Notes: generated by a model not told the origin, from the sequence alone. A stretch of DNA of 52,108 nucleotides from Halomonas cerina (GCF_014192215.1 NZ_JACHXP010000024.1:1-52108), one strand, 5' to 3'. Positions 26,573 to 34,297 are shown, counted from the first letter of the stretch. Made by a program: numbers and translations.

Positions 26573-26598
26573 AGGGTCGGCCACGCCGGCCCTTTTTC
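26573..26598 (+). terminator. Rho-independent terminator after pcaB
   Basis: A 9-bp stem with one wobble pair (26573-26581 with 26585-26593), a CAC loop and a run of five T. This is a textbook intrinsic terminator that separates pcaB from the pcaIJF operon. Confidence 0.9.
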
Positions 26599-26617
26599 AT
26601 GGTTTGACGAAGGGAAC

Positions 26618-26666
26618 GTTCGGCGCTAATTTGTTCGCACTACAAACCTATGTTCACCTGACGAAC
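26618..26666. promoter_or_regulatory. Array of PcaR-like sites upstream of pcaI
   Basis: Three GTTC(G/A) half-sites start at 26618, 26633 and 26652. The last two form dyads, GTTCG-cacta-CAAAC and GTTCA-cctga-CGAAC, again 19 bases apart. They lie 80-125 bases before the pcaI start, in the only gap before the operon. Confidence 0.65.
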
Positions 26667-26743
26667 GTTGGTGTATTGAACAGTTTGCCGAGCCACGCTG
26701 GCCTCGCGCCGGTAATGGACGGCGATACCAGGAGGCAACCCAC

Positions 26744-27574
26744 ATGGCCGAATTCCTCAGCCTGCATGACGCGGTGGCGCGCTACGTCGAAGACGGCGCC
26801 ACCGTGGCCATGGAAGGCTTTACGCATCTGATCCCCTTCGCTGCGGGCCACGAGGTGATCCGCCAGGGCAAACGTGACCTGACCCTGATCCGCATGACCC
26901 CCGACCTGGTCTACGACCAGTTGATCGGTGCGGGCTGTGCGAAGACGGTGATCTTCTCCTGGGGCGGCAACCCCGGCGTGGGCTCTCTGCACCGGCTGCG
27001 CGACGCCGTGGAGAAAGGCTGGCCCCACAAGGTCGAGATCCTCGAGCACAGCCATGCGGCCATGGCCTGTGCCTTCGAGGCCGGGGCCGCCGGCCTGCCG
27101 CTGGCCGTGCTGCGCGGTTATGTGGGCAGCGAGTTGCCCAACGTCAACGACCAGATCAAGTTCATCGAGTGTCCCTTCACCGGTGAGCGTCTGGCGGCGG
27201 TGCCGGCGGTGCGCCCGGATGTCTCCATCGTCCATGCCCAGAAGGCCGACCGGGCCGGCAACGTGCTGGTGGAGGGCATCGTCGGCGTGCAGAAGGAAGC
27301 GGTGCTGGCGGCGAAGCAAAGCATCGTCACCGTCGAGGAGATCGTCGACGACCTGACCACGCTGCCCGACTACCACCCCAACGCCTGCATCATCCCGGGC
27401 TGGGCCATCGATGCCATCGCGGTAGCCGAGAAGGGCTCGCTGCCTTCCTATGCCCACGGCCACTATCCGCGTGACAACGCCTTCTACAAGGATTGGGATG
27501 GCATCGCCCGCGATCGCGAGGCCTTTACCCAGTGGCTCGACGACAACGTCATGAACGCAGGGGAGAACGCCTGA
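26744..27574 (+). CDS. pcaI: 3-oxoadipate CoA-transferase subunit A
   Basis: 276 residues, preceded by AGGAGG. It is a family I CoA-transferase alpha subunit (DGATVAMEGFTHLIPFAAGHE; GYVGSELPNVNDQIKFIECP). With PcaJ it moves CoA from succinyl-CoA to beta-ketoadipate. It is first in pcaIJF; the stop codon overlaps the pcaJ start (TGATG). The length is near 275, larger than some PcaI proteins of about 230, as in the longer CoA-transferase A subunits. Confidence 0.92.
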   Translation: MAEFLSLHDAVARYVEDGATVAMEGFTHLIPFAAGHEVIRQGKRDLTLIRMTPDLVYDQLIGAGCAKTVIFSWGGNPGVGSLHRLRDAVEKGWPHKVEILEHSHAAMACAFEAGAAGLPLAVLRGYVGSELPNVNDQIKFIECPFTGERLAAVPAVRPDVSIVHAQKADRAGNVLVEGIVGVQKEAVLAAKQSIVTVEEIVDDLTTLPDYHPNACIIPGWAIDAIAVAEKGSLPSYAHGHYPRDNAFYKDWDGIARDREAFTQWLDDNVMNAGENA

Positions 27575-28347
27575 TGAGCCTCGATTACACTTCTGCGGAA
27601 ATGATGACCGTCACCGCGGCCCGCGCACTCGAAAACGGCATGACCTGCTTCGTCGGCATCGGCCTGCCCTCTGAGGCGGCCAACCTGGCGCGCCTGACCC
27701 ATGCCCCGGAGGTGGTGCTGATCTACGAGTCCGGTACCCTGCAGACCAAGCCGGACGTGTTGCCGCTGTCCATCGGCGATGGTGAACTCGCCGAATCGGC
27801 GCTGACTACCGTTTCGGTGCCGGAGATGTTCCGCTACTGGCTGCAGGGCGGCAAGATCAGCGTGGGGTTCCTCGGCACGGCCCAGATCGACCGCTACGCC
27901 AACCTCAACACCACCCTGATCGGCGACTACCATGATCCCAAGGTGCGCCTGCCGGGCGGTGGCGGGGCGCCGGAAATCGCCACCAATGCCGGTGAGGTGT
28001 TCATCACCCTGAAGCACTCCAAACGGGCCTTCGTCAAGGACGTGGACTTCGTCACCACCTTGGGCTTCGGCCGTGATGGCAAGGGCCGCGACGGCGTGCC
28101 CCACATCGGCCGGGGCCCGACCCGGGTCATTACCGACCTGTGCGTGATGAAGCCTGACGCCGAGACTAAGGAACTCGTCGTGGTGTCGCTGCACCCGGGG
28201 GTGACCCGCGAGGACGTGTGTGATGCCACCGGCTGGGAGATCCGCTTCGCCGAGTCCCTCGAGAGCACCCCGGAGCCCTCGGCCCGCGAGCTCGAGATCC
28301 TGCGCGAGCTCAAGGATCGTACCGCCCGCGCCCATGCCGGCCAGTAA
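27574..28347 (+). CDS. pcaJ: 3-oxoadipate CoA-transferase subunit B
   Basis: 257 residues from the ATG at 27574. The beta-subunit active-site region IYESGTLQTKP contains the Glu expected to form the CoA thioester, and GGGGAPEIATNAGEVFI follows. The start overlaps the pcaI stop, so expression is coupled and equimolar. 18 bases separate it from pcaF. Confidence 0.92.
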   Translation: MSLDYTSAEMMTVTAARALENGMTCFVGIGLPSEAANLARLTHAPEVVLIYESGTLQTKPDVLPLSIGDGELAESALTTVSVPEMFRYWLQGGKISVGFLGTAQIDRYANLNTTLIGDYHDPKVRLPGGGGAPEIATNAGEVFITLKHSKRAFVKDVDFVTTLGFGRDGKGRDGVPHIGRGPTRVITDLCVMKPDAETKELVVVSLHPGVTREDVCDATGWEIRFAESLESTPEPSARELEILRELKDRTARAHAGQ

Positions 28348-28365
28348 GCCGAACAGGAGGCAACC

Positions 28366-29568
28366 ATGACCGACGTATTTCTCTGCCATCCGCGGCGCAC
28401 CGCCGTGGGCCGCTTCGGGGGCACGCTGTCCAGCGTGCGTCCTGACGACTTCGCCGCCAGCATCTTCAAGGCGGTGCTGGCCGAGGCACCGGACCTCGAT
28501 CCGGCGGCCATCGAAGAGGTCTTCATGGGCTGTGCCAACCAGGCCGGTGAGGACAACCGCAACGTGGCGCGCATGTCGGCGCTGCTGGCGGGCCTGCCGG
28601 TATCCATCCCCGGCACGACCATGAACCGCCTGTGCGGTTCGGGCATGGACGCGGTGGGCACCGCCTTCCGCGCCATCAAGGCCGGCGAGATGGACCTGGC
28701 ACTCGCCGGCGGGGTGGAGTCCATGTCCCGTGCGCCCTATGTGCTGGGCAAGGCCGAGACCGCCTTCTCCCGCGGCCAGACGATCGAGGACACCACCATC
28801 GGCTGGCGTTTCGTCAATCCGCTGATGAAGAAGGTCTACGATACCCACTCGATGCCCGAGACCGCCGAGAACGTCGCCGAGCAGTTCAAGATCGCCCGAG
28901 AAGACCAGGACGCCTTCGCCCTGCGCTCCCAGCAGAAGGCCGCCGCCGCGCAGAAGGCCGGCCGCTTTGCCGAGGAGATCACGCCGATCGAGATCCCGCG
29001 GCGCAAGCAAGCGCCGCTGATCTTCGACCAGGACGAGCACCTGCGCGAGACGACGCTCGAGAAGCTGGCGAGCCTGCCCACGCCGTTCCGCGAGGACGGC
29101 AGCGTCACCGCCGGCAACGCCTCCGGGGTCAACGACGGCGCCGCCGCCATGCTGGTGGCAAGCGCGGCGGCGGTGGAGAAGCACGGTCTCAGGCCCATGG
29201 CGAAGATTCTCGGCATGGCCACCGCCGGGGTCGAGCCGCGCATCATGGGCGTTGGCCCGGTGCCCGCGGTCAACCGGCTGCTCGAGCGTACCGGCGTGTC
29301 GCTGGACGAGATCGAGGTGATCGAGCTCAACGAGGCCTTCGCCGCCCAGGCGCTCGCCTGCATGCGCGATCAGGGCCTCAAAGACGACGATCCGCGGGTC
29401 AACCCCAACGGCGGCGCCATCGCCCTGGGTCACCCGCTGGGCATGTCCGGCGCCCGCCTGCTGATGACCGCCGCCCATGAGCTGCAGAAGCGCAACAAGC
29501 GCTACGCCCTGTGCACCATGTGCGTGGGCGTGGGGCAGGGCATCGCGACCCTGATCGAGCGAGTATGA
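28366..29568 (+). CDS. pcaF: 3-oxoadipyl-CoA thiolase
   Basis: 400 residues, exactly the usual PcaF length. Cys90 in NRLCGSGMDAV is the acylated Cys; GHPLGMSGAR and CVGVGQG near the end supply the catalytic His and second Cys. It cleaves beta-ketoadipyl-CoA to succinyl-CoA and acetyl-CoA. It is last in pcaIJF, preceded by AGGAGGC and followed by a repeat-rich 190-base gap with a terminator. Confidence 0.95.
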   Translation: MTDVFLCHPRRTAVGRFGGTLSSVRPDDFAASIFKAVLAEAPDLDPAAIEEVFMGCANQAGEDNRNVARMSALLAGLPVSIPGTTMNRLCGSGMDAVGTAFRAIKAGEMDLALAGGVESMSRAPYVLGKAETAFSRGQTIEDTTIGWRFVNPLMKKVYDTHSMPETAENVAEQFKIAREDQDAFALRSQQKAAAAQKAGRFAEEITPIEIPRRKQAPLIFDQDEHLRETTLEKLASLPTPFREDGSVTAGNASGVNDGAAAMLVASAAAVEKHGLRPMAKILGMATAGVEPRIMGVGPVPAVNRLLERTGVSLDEIEVIELNEAFAAQALACMRDQGLKDDDPRVNPNGGAIALGHPLGMSGARLLMTAAHELQKRNKRYALCTMCVGVGQGIATLIERV

Positions 29569-29571
29569 TGT

Positions 29572-29700
29572 AAGAAGAAAGTAAGGAAGAAGTAAGGGAG
29601 AAGAAGGAAGAAAGAAGAGGGTTGAGGCCAGAGGGTTGCCCTCTTCCAGGTGCGAAGCACCGATCTTCCGTCTTAAAGGGGCGAAGCCCCGTTCTTCCGT
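29572..29700. repeat. Purine tract plus three short hairpin repeats
   Basis: After pcaF comes about 50 bases of almost pure A/G on the plus strand (29572-29620), then hairpins AGAGGG-ttg-CCCTCT (29630-29644), GGTGC-gaa-GCACC (29649-29661) and GGGGC-gaa-GCCCC (29678-29690). The last two are a 29-base direct repeat: each hairpin is followed by a CTTCCGTCT tail. The pattern looks like a genome-wide extragenic repeat family, but that needs a genome search. Confidence 0.65.
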
Positions 29701-29719
29701 CTATTTCGAATCGAACCGG

Positions 29720-29745
29720 GCGCCGAGCCTTTGTCTCGGCGCTTT
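29720..29745 (+). terminator. Terminator of the pcaIJF operon
   Basis: A perfect 8-bp stem (GCGCCGAG / CTCGGCGC) with a 7-base loop and TTT after it, 19 bases before the pcaDC start. It should end readthrough from pcaF and the repeat region. Confidence 0.75.
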
Positions 29746-29763
29746 GCTATGGGAGAGGCTTCA

Positions 29764-30942
29764 ATGGCATTTCTGAATATCAACGGCCGCAGCGTGGCCT
29801 ATCGCCTGCTGGGCGCCGAGAGTAATCCGCTGGTGCTGCTGGCCCATCCGCTGGGCATGAACCAGGCGGTGTGGGACGACCTGCTGCCGGCGCTGCTGCC
29901 GCGCTACCGGGTGCTGACCTGGGACCTGCCCGGTCATGGTGCCAGTCAGGCCTGGGGTGACCGACCGATTACCCCGGCCGACCTGGCAGCTGAGGCCCTG
30001 GCGCTGGCTGATCACGCCGGCGCCGAGCGCTTCCACTTCGCCGGGACCTCCATCGGCGGCGTGGTGGGGCAGGCGCTGATGGCCGAGCACGGCGAGCGCC
30101 TGCGCTCCGCGACCCTGACCAACACCGGGGCAGTGATCGGCAATACTGAGCTGTGGACCACCCGCGCCGCCCGGGTACGCGACGAGGGCCTGGCGGCGAT
30201 GTCCGAGGAGATCGTGCCGCGCTGGTTCGCGCCGGCCTGCTTCGAGGCCGAGCCGGCGCTCAAGGCCGGCTGGTGCACCCAGATGGGCCGCGGCGACGAC
30301 GAATCCTATGCGCTGCTCTGCGAGATGCTGGGACGCGACGTCTTCACCAGCAAGCTGTCCGGCAAGGGCGTCAAGGTGCAGCTGCTGGGCGGTACCGAGG
30401 ACATGGCGACCCCGCCGGCGACGCTGGAGGCCCTGGCCACCGAACTCGATGGCGCGTCGCTTACGATCCTCGAGGGCGTCGCGCATGTGCCCTCCGTGGA
30501 GGTGCCGGCGCTGTTCGCCGAGAAGCTGCTGGCGGTGATGGCGGTGGACCTGGGTGACGTAGGCGCGAACGGCGTCGACTACGCCACCGGTCTGGAGACC
30601 CGCAAGCAGGTGCTGGGCGAGGATCATGTGGCCCGTTCCACCGAGAACGCCAACAGCCTGGATGCCCCCTTCCAGCAGATGATCACCCGTCTGGCCTGGG
30701 GCGAGCTGTGGAGCAACGACGACCTGACCCGTCGCGAGCGCAGCCTGATCACCACCGGGATCCTGGCGGCCCTGGGGCGCGAGGAGCTGACGTTGCATCT
30801 CAAGACCGCCAAGCGCATCGGGCTTTCCGAGGCGGAGCTGCGTCAGGTGCTGATGCATGTGGCGATCTACGGCGGCGTGCCGGCCGCCAACCATGCCTTT
30901 GCCTTGGCCAAGGAGCTGGGCTGGGGTACCGGCGAGGCCTGA
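29764..30942 (+). CDS. pcaDC: Fused 3-oxoadipate enol-lactonase / 4-carboxymuconolactone decarboxylase
   Basis: 392 residues from the ATG at 29764 (GGGAGAGG upstream). Residues ~1-260 are an alpha/beta hydrolase with oxyanion HPLGMN, nucleophile Ser96 in GTSIGG and catalytic His in EGVAHVPS: the PcaD part. Residues ~265-385 are an AhpD-like carboxymuconolactone decarboxylase (GLETRKQVLGEDHV; LITTGILAALGREEL; HVAIYGG): the PcaC part. The fusion, known elsewhere as PcaL, performs two consecutive steps from 4-carboxymuconolactone to beta-ketoadipate. The domain order D-C is the same as in actinobacterial PcaL. No separate pcaC or pcaD exists in the window. Confidence 0.93.
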   Translation: MAFLNINGRSVAYRLLGAESNPLVLLAHPLGMNQAVWDDLLPALLPRYRVLTWDLPGHGASQAWGDRPITPADLAAEALALADHAGAERFHFAGTSIGGVVGQALMAEHGERLRSATLTNTGAVIGNTELWTTRAARVRDEGLAAMSEEIVPRWFAPACFEAEPALKAGWCTQMGRGDDESYALLCEMLGRDVFTSKLSGKGVKVQLLGGTEDMATPPATLEALATELDGASLTILEGVAHVPSVEVPALFAEKLLAVMAVDLGDVGANGVDYATGLETRKQVLGEDHVARSTENANSLDAPFQQMITRLAWGELWSNDDLTRRERSLITTGILAALGREELTLHLKTAKRIGLSEAELRQVLMHVAIYGGVPAANHAFALAKELGWGTGEA

Positions 30943-30999
30943 ACCTGCCGTTGCGACTTTGACTAGGGCGCTAACGCCCACGTCAATATGGCACGATAC

Positions 31000-31030
31000 G
31001 AAGCCGGCCCGAGGGCCGGCTTCATCTTTT
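31000..31030 (+). terminator. Rho-independent terminator after pcaDC
   Basis: A perfect 10-bp stem (GAAGCCGGCC / GGCCGGCTTC, 4-base loop) followed by ATCTTTT. It lies 58 bases after the pcaDC stop. Confidence 0.85.
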
Positions 31031-31065
31031 CGACACAGCTGATGCAGGCACGGGGAGACTCGAGG

Positions 31066-32271
31066 ATGCGTGAGGGGGTGGCCGCCATGGAAGGCGTGAA
31101 GAGTGGGCGCGATGGGCTTCGGATCTATGCCCTGCTGTGGTGCCTGGGGCTCTACCTGCGCCTGACGGTACTGGTGGTACCGCCATTGATTCCCCAGCTC
31201 AAGGCGGTGCTGGCCTTCACCGGCGGCGAGGTGGCCATCGCCACCAGCCTGCCGCTGGTCACCCTGGCCTTGGGGGGCCTCGCCGCCGGCTGGCTGCTGG
31301 CCCGGGTCGGGGTGCTGCCCGGCATGCTGCTGGGGCTGGCGACGATGGCCGGTGGCAGTGCCCTGCGCAGTCTGCCCGAGGGCTTCCTGGCGATGATGGC
31401 GGCTACCGTGGTGATGGGGATGGGGATCGCCTTCATGCAGGCGGCCATGCCGGTGCTGGCCAAGCTCTGGGCGCCGGGGCGCATCGGGCGGGCCTCGGCG
31501 GTCTACACCAATGGCCTGCTGGTGGGCGAGCTGCTGGCCGCCGGGGCCACCGGACCGCTGGTAGCCGCCTGGCTGGGGGAGCAGTGGCAATGGGCCTTCG
31601 CCCTGTGGGTGGCGCCGGTGCCGCTGCTGATGCTGACCCTGGCCGTGGGCAGTCGCCGGCTGCCGGCCACCGGTCGCGGCTCCTCCTCTGCCGAGCTGGT
31701 CCTGCCGGCACTGAATGATAGCCGCATGTGGCGGCTGGTCACGTTGCTCGGTGCCGCCGCGGCGCTCTACTTCACCGGCAACGTCTTCCTGCCGCCGCTG
31801 CTCGAGGCGAGCGGACGCCTGGCACTGCTCTCGCCCAGCCTGATTGCTCTCAACGGCGCCCAGATGCTCTCTTCGGCGCTGTTGATCCTCTACGCCGACC
31901 GGCTGATGGGACGCCCTCGACCGTTGGTCGCCATTATCGCCCTGGCGCTGGCCGCCCTGCCGCTGATGTTGTGGCTTCCGGGGCTTCACGTGGTATGGGC
32001 CGCGGGCGTGTTCGGCTTTTTCACCAGTGCGTTGTTCATCTTCGTGCTGGCGCTGCCTGCCTGGCTGGTCCGGGTCGAGGCACTGCCACGACTGATGGGC
32101 GGGGTGCTCTTCTTCGGCTATCTGCTGGTCTTTGCCATCACCGTGCTGGGTGGCTGGCTCAGCGACCTCTCGGGCACCGTGGCGCTGGCTTTCCTGCCGA
32201 CCCTATTGATCAGCCTGATGGCCATGGCGAGCATCCGCCACCTACTCGCCTCACGCCAACGGGGGGCATGA
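31066..32271 (+). CDS. MFS transporter, CynX/NimT-like
   Basis: 401 residues from the ATG at 31066 (GGGGAG eight bases upstream); an ATG at 31087 with GAGGGGG is equally plausible. Earlier in-frame codons lie inside the pcaDC terminator and are excluded. Twelve hydrophobic segments in two halves, with short loops typical of the CynX/NimT branch (RLTVLVVPPLIPQLKAVL; LWAPGRIGRASAVYTNGL). Position between pcaDC and pcaQ suggests uptake or export of an aromatic acid. The stop codon is immediately followed by a truncated copy of the pcaQ start. Confidence 0.8.
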   Translation: MREGVAAMEGVKSGRDGLRIYALLWCLGLYLRLTVLVVPPLIPQLKAVLAFTGGEVAIATSLPLVTLALGGLAAGWLLARVGVLPGMLLGLATMAGGSALRSLPEGFLAMMAATVVMGMGIAFMQAAMPVLAKLWAPGRIGRASAVYTNGLLVGELLAAGATGPLVAAWLGEQWQWAFALWVAPVPLLMLTLAVGSRRLPATGRGSSSAELVLPALNDSRMWRLVTLLGAAAALYFTGNVFLPPLLEASGRLALLSPSLIALNGAQMLSSALLILYADRLMGRPRPLVAIIALALAALPLMLWLPGLHVVWAAGVFGFFTSALFIFVLALPAWLVRVEALPRLMGGVLFFGYLLVFAITVLGGWLSDLSGTVALAFLPTLLISLMAMASIRHLLASRQRGA

Positions 32272-32313
32272 ATGCTCAATGCCCGCATCAAGCTGCGTCA
32301 ACTGCAGGCCTTT
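32269..32313 (+). repeat. Duplicated 5' end of pcaQ (left copy)
   Basis: These 45 bases, starting with the MFS stop codon and an ATG, match 33353-33397 (the real pcaQ start) at 44 positions. They encode MLNARIKLRQLQAF and then lose similarity. The copies bracket the MntA/HepT block. Just before the right copy, the bases read in frame as LALRHREA-stop, similar to the MFS C-terminus LASRQRGA-stop, so the duplicated unit probably extended into the MFS gene end. Confidence 0.9.
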
Positions 32314-32378
32314 GCGAGATTGCCCATCGATCCGGTAATTCGTAGAGTGCGGTTTCCATCCTGCTGGTGGAGGGCATC

Positions 32379-32789
32379 ATGAGCCTGACAACGTCTGAAC
32401 GGGACCATTGTGTCACCTTGCTGACCGAGGCCTTGCCCGGCGTGCAGGCCATCTACCTGTTCGGCAGCCAGGCGACAGGAGGTGCGGGGCGCCACAGCGA
32501 TGTGGACCTGGCCGTCCTGCTGCCGAGTCCCCTCTCGGCAGAGCGGCGTTGGGAGCTGATGGCGACGGTGGCCAACCGGCTGGATCGCGATGTCGATCTG
32601 GTCGACCTGCGTCGCGCCACGACCGTCATGCAGTATCAGGTGATCAGCGAAGGGGTGCGGTTATGGCACCAGGGATGCGACGCCGACGAGTTTGAGCTTG
32701 CCGTGCTGAGCGAATACTGGGACCTGCAGATTCAGCGGCGTGAGCTGATTGCCGACATCAAGCAGCGAGGCACCGTTCATGGCCGATGA
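32379..32789 (+). CDS. mntA: MntA-like nucleotidyltransferase antitoxin
   Basis: 136 residues from the ATG at 32379, with GGAGGG upstream. The minimal nucleotidyltransferase motif GSQATGGAGRHSDVD carries the G-S and D-x-D catalytic residues near positions 31-45, and a third acidic residue lies in RDVDLVDL. In characterised type VII systems MntA AMPylates the HepT toxin on a Tyr and neutralises it. The stop overlaps hepT by 11 bases. The gene pair interrupts the pca region and is flanked by a duplicated pcaQ start, indicating acquisition. Confidence 0.88.
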   Translation: MSLTTSERDHCVTLLTEALPGVQAIYLFGSQATGGAGRHSDVDLAVLLPSPLSAERRWELMATVANRLDRDVDLVDLRRATTVMQYQVISEGVRLWHQGCDADEFELAVLSEYWDLQIQRRELIADIKQRGTVHGR

Positions 32790-33189
32790 AGTCCTGCTCA
32801 ACAAGGCAGCCACCATAGAGCGCTGCGTGGCGCGTGCACGGGAAGAGTACGACAAGGACACGACGACCTTCGACGTCGACCAGACACGCCAAGATGCGGC
32901 CATCCTGAACCTGCAGCGGGCCTGTGAAGCCGCCATCGATGCCGGCAATCGCCTGATCCGGCTCCGGCAACTGGGGTTGCCGCAAAGCGCACGGAACGTC
33001 TTCGAGATGCTTGCCCAGGCGCGACTGATCGACCCTGAGCTGGCCAGGGTCATGCAACAGATGACCGGTTTTCGCAATATCGCCGTGCATGACTATCAGT
33101 CGGTACAGGTGCCCATCGTCATCGCCATCATCCAGAAACATACGGATGACCTTCTTGACTTCGCCAGCCAGGTGATCCGGCTGGCATGA
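32779..33189 (+). CDS. hepT: HepT-like HEPN ribonuclease toxin
   Basis: 136 residues from the ATG at 32779; a longer frame has no ribosome site. All-helical DUF86/HEPN protein whose RNIAVHDY near residue 96 matches R-x4-H-x-Y exactly: Arg and His form the RNase site and Tyr is the residue AMPylated by MntA. It should be a tRNA/mRNA-cleaving toxin that dimerises. It overlaps mntA, which supports coupled expression. All key residues are present, so the pair should be functional. Confidence 0.88.
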   Translation: MADEVLLNKAATIERCVARAREEYDKDTTTFDVDQTRQDAAILNLQRACEAAIDAGNRLIRLRQLGLPQSARNVFEMLAQARLIDPELARVMQQMTGFRNIAVHDYQSVQVPIVIAIIQKHTDDLLDFASQVIRLA

Positions 33190-33217
33190 CCACTGGCTTG
33201 CTACGGGTGATGCTGGT

Positions 33218-33273
33218 GCTTGGCCGCTTGGCCGCTTGGCCGCTTGGCCGCTTGGCCGCTTGGCCGCTTGGCC
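33218..33273. repeat. Seven tandem copies of an 8-base unit
   Basis: GCTTGGCC is repeated seven times without variation (33218-33273), starting 29 bases after the hepT stop. Another one and a half copies lie at 33320-33332. This is a simple-sequence tract that could vary in length by slippage. It does not lie in a gene. Confidence 0.95.
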
Positions 33274-33286
33274 GAGCGCCGTCATC

Positions 33287-33312
33287 GGTGGATGCGCTAA
33301 CGCTTATCCACC
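33287..33312. repeat. REP-like palindrome
   Basis: GGTGGAT and ATCCACC enclose a 12-base centre. The palindrome, followed by CCTACG, looks like a short extragenic repeat widely scattered in gammaproteobacteria; that is recollection, not a search. It interrupts the GCTTGGCC tract. Confidence 0.6.
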
Positions 33313-33355
33313 CTACGTCGCTTGGCCGCTTGCTCTCCGCCACCGAGAGGCCTGA

Positions 33356-34285
33356 ATGCTCAATGCCCGCATCAAGCTGCGTCATCTGCAGGCCTTTCTC
33401 GAGGTGGCCCGCCAGCGCAGCTTCGCGCGTGCCGCCGAGCGCCTGGCGATCACTCAGCCCGGTATCTCCAAGACCATCCGGGAGCTCGAGGAGGCCCTGG
33501 GCGCGACACTGTTCGACCGCACGCCGCGTGGCGTGGCCCTGACCCAGGCCGGATTGACCCTGCTGCGCCATGCCGGCCCGGCGATCCGCGCCCTAGAGGA
33601 AGGCATCGGCGCCGTGGGCGAGGGGCGCACCGGGGCGACCTGGCTGCGGGTAGGCGCGCTCTCCACGGTGGAGAGCCGGCTGCTGCCCGAGGCGATCCGC
33701 CGCTGGCAGCAGACCGCGGAAGGCGAGAGTGGCGTCAACGTGGTGACCGGCCCCAGTGCCTTTCTGCTCTCGCGGCTGCGCCGCGGCGAGCTGGATCTGG
33801 TGGTCGGGCGCATGACCGAGGCCCGGGAGATCCTCGACCTCGCCTTCGAGCACCTCTACTATGAGCGCCTGGTGCTGGTGGTGCGGGCAGGGCACCCGCT
33901 GGCCGGCATCGCCCCGCTCGAGGCCTCGCGCCTGGTGGCCTTCCCCTGGGTGCTGCCGCCCCCCCAGACCACCCTGCGTCAGCAGGTCGACAGCTTCTTC
34001 GTGCGTCACTCCCTGGCCCTGCCGGGTCAGCTGCTGGAAACCCTGTCGCTGGCCCTCAGCCACCGCTACACCCGGGACAGCGATGCCATCTGGGTCGCGC
34101 CCGAGGAAGCGACCCGGGAGGCGGTGGCCGACGGGTGGCTGTGTGAACTGGCTCTGCCGTTGGAGCTGCAGGGCGGCTCGGTGGGGCTGTGTACCAACAG
34201 CACGCTCAAGCCCTCGCTGGCCCTCGAAGCCTTCTGCGAAATGCTCCGGGCGCTGGCGGCGGAGACGGTGGCTGGCAATCCATAA
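33356..34285 (+). CDS. pcaQ: LysR-family regulator PcaQ
   Basis: 309 residues. N-terminal LysR helix-turn-helix (LQAFLEVARQRSFARAAERL; ITQPGISKTIRELEEAL) and an effector domain. Position directly before pcaHG on the same strand and an ATAACC-N4-GGTTAT box at its 3' end fit PcaQ, the protocatechuate-pathway activator. Unusually, the 5' end of the gene is duplicated 1.08 kb upstream with a toxin-antitoxin pair between, so its native promoter context next to the MFS gene has been replaced by repeat DNA. The stop codon lies inside the putative PcaQ box. Confidence 0.88.
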   Translation: MLNARIKLRHLQAFLEVARQRSFARAAERLAITQPGISKTIRELEEALGATLFDRTPRGVALTQAGLTLLRHAGPAIRALEEGIGAVGEGRTGATWLRVGALSTVESRLLPEAIRRWQQTAEGESGVNVVTGPSAFLLSRLRRGELDLVVGRMTEAREILDLAFEHLYYERLVLVVRAGHPLAGIAPLEASRLVAFPWVLPPPQTTLRQQVDSFFVRHSLALPGQLLETLSLALSHRYTRDSDAIWVAPEEATREAVADGWLCELALPLELQGGSVGLCTNSTLKPSLALEAFCEMLRALAAETVAGNP

Positions 34286-34297
34286 CCCGTGGGTTAT
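34282..34297 (+). promoter_or_regulatory. PcaQ-type operator upstream of pcaHG
   Basis: ATAACC-CGTG-GGTTAT is a perfect dyad. It matches the ATAACC-N4-GGTTAA motif reported for Sinorhizobium meliloti PcaQ. It is centred about 95 bases before the pcaH start codon, a normal place for a LysR activator site, and overlaps the pcaQ stop codon. Confidence 0.75.

Noticed and set aside
29761..31989. Long minus-strand frame opposite pcaDC and the MFS gene
   Set aside because: It crosses two well-supported plus-strand genes and a terminator, and it is extremely Gln/Arg/His rich.
33218..33273. Short tandem repeats as a possible CRISPR array
   Set aside because: The unit is 8 bases with no spacers and there are no cas genes. 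It is a simple tandem repeat.
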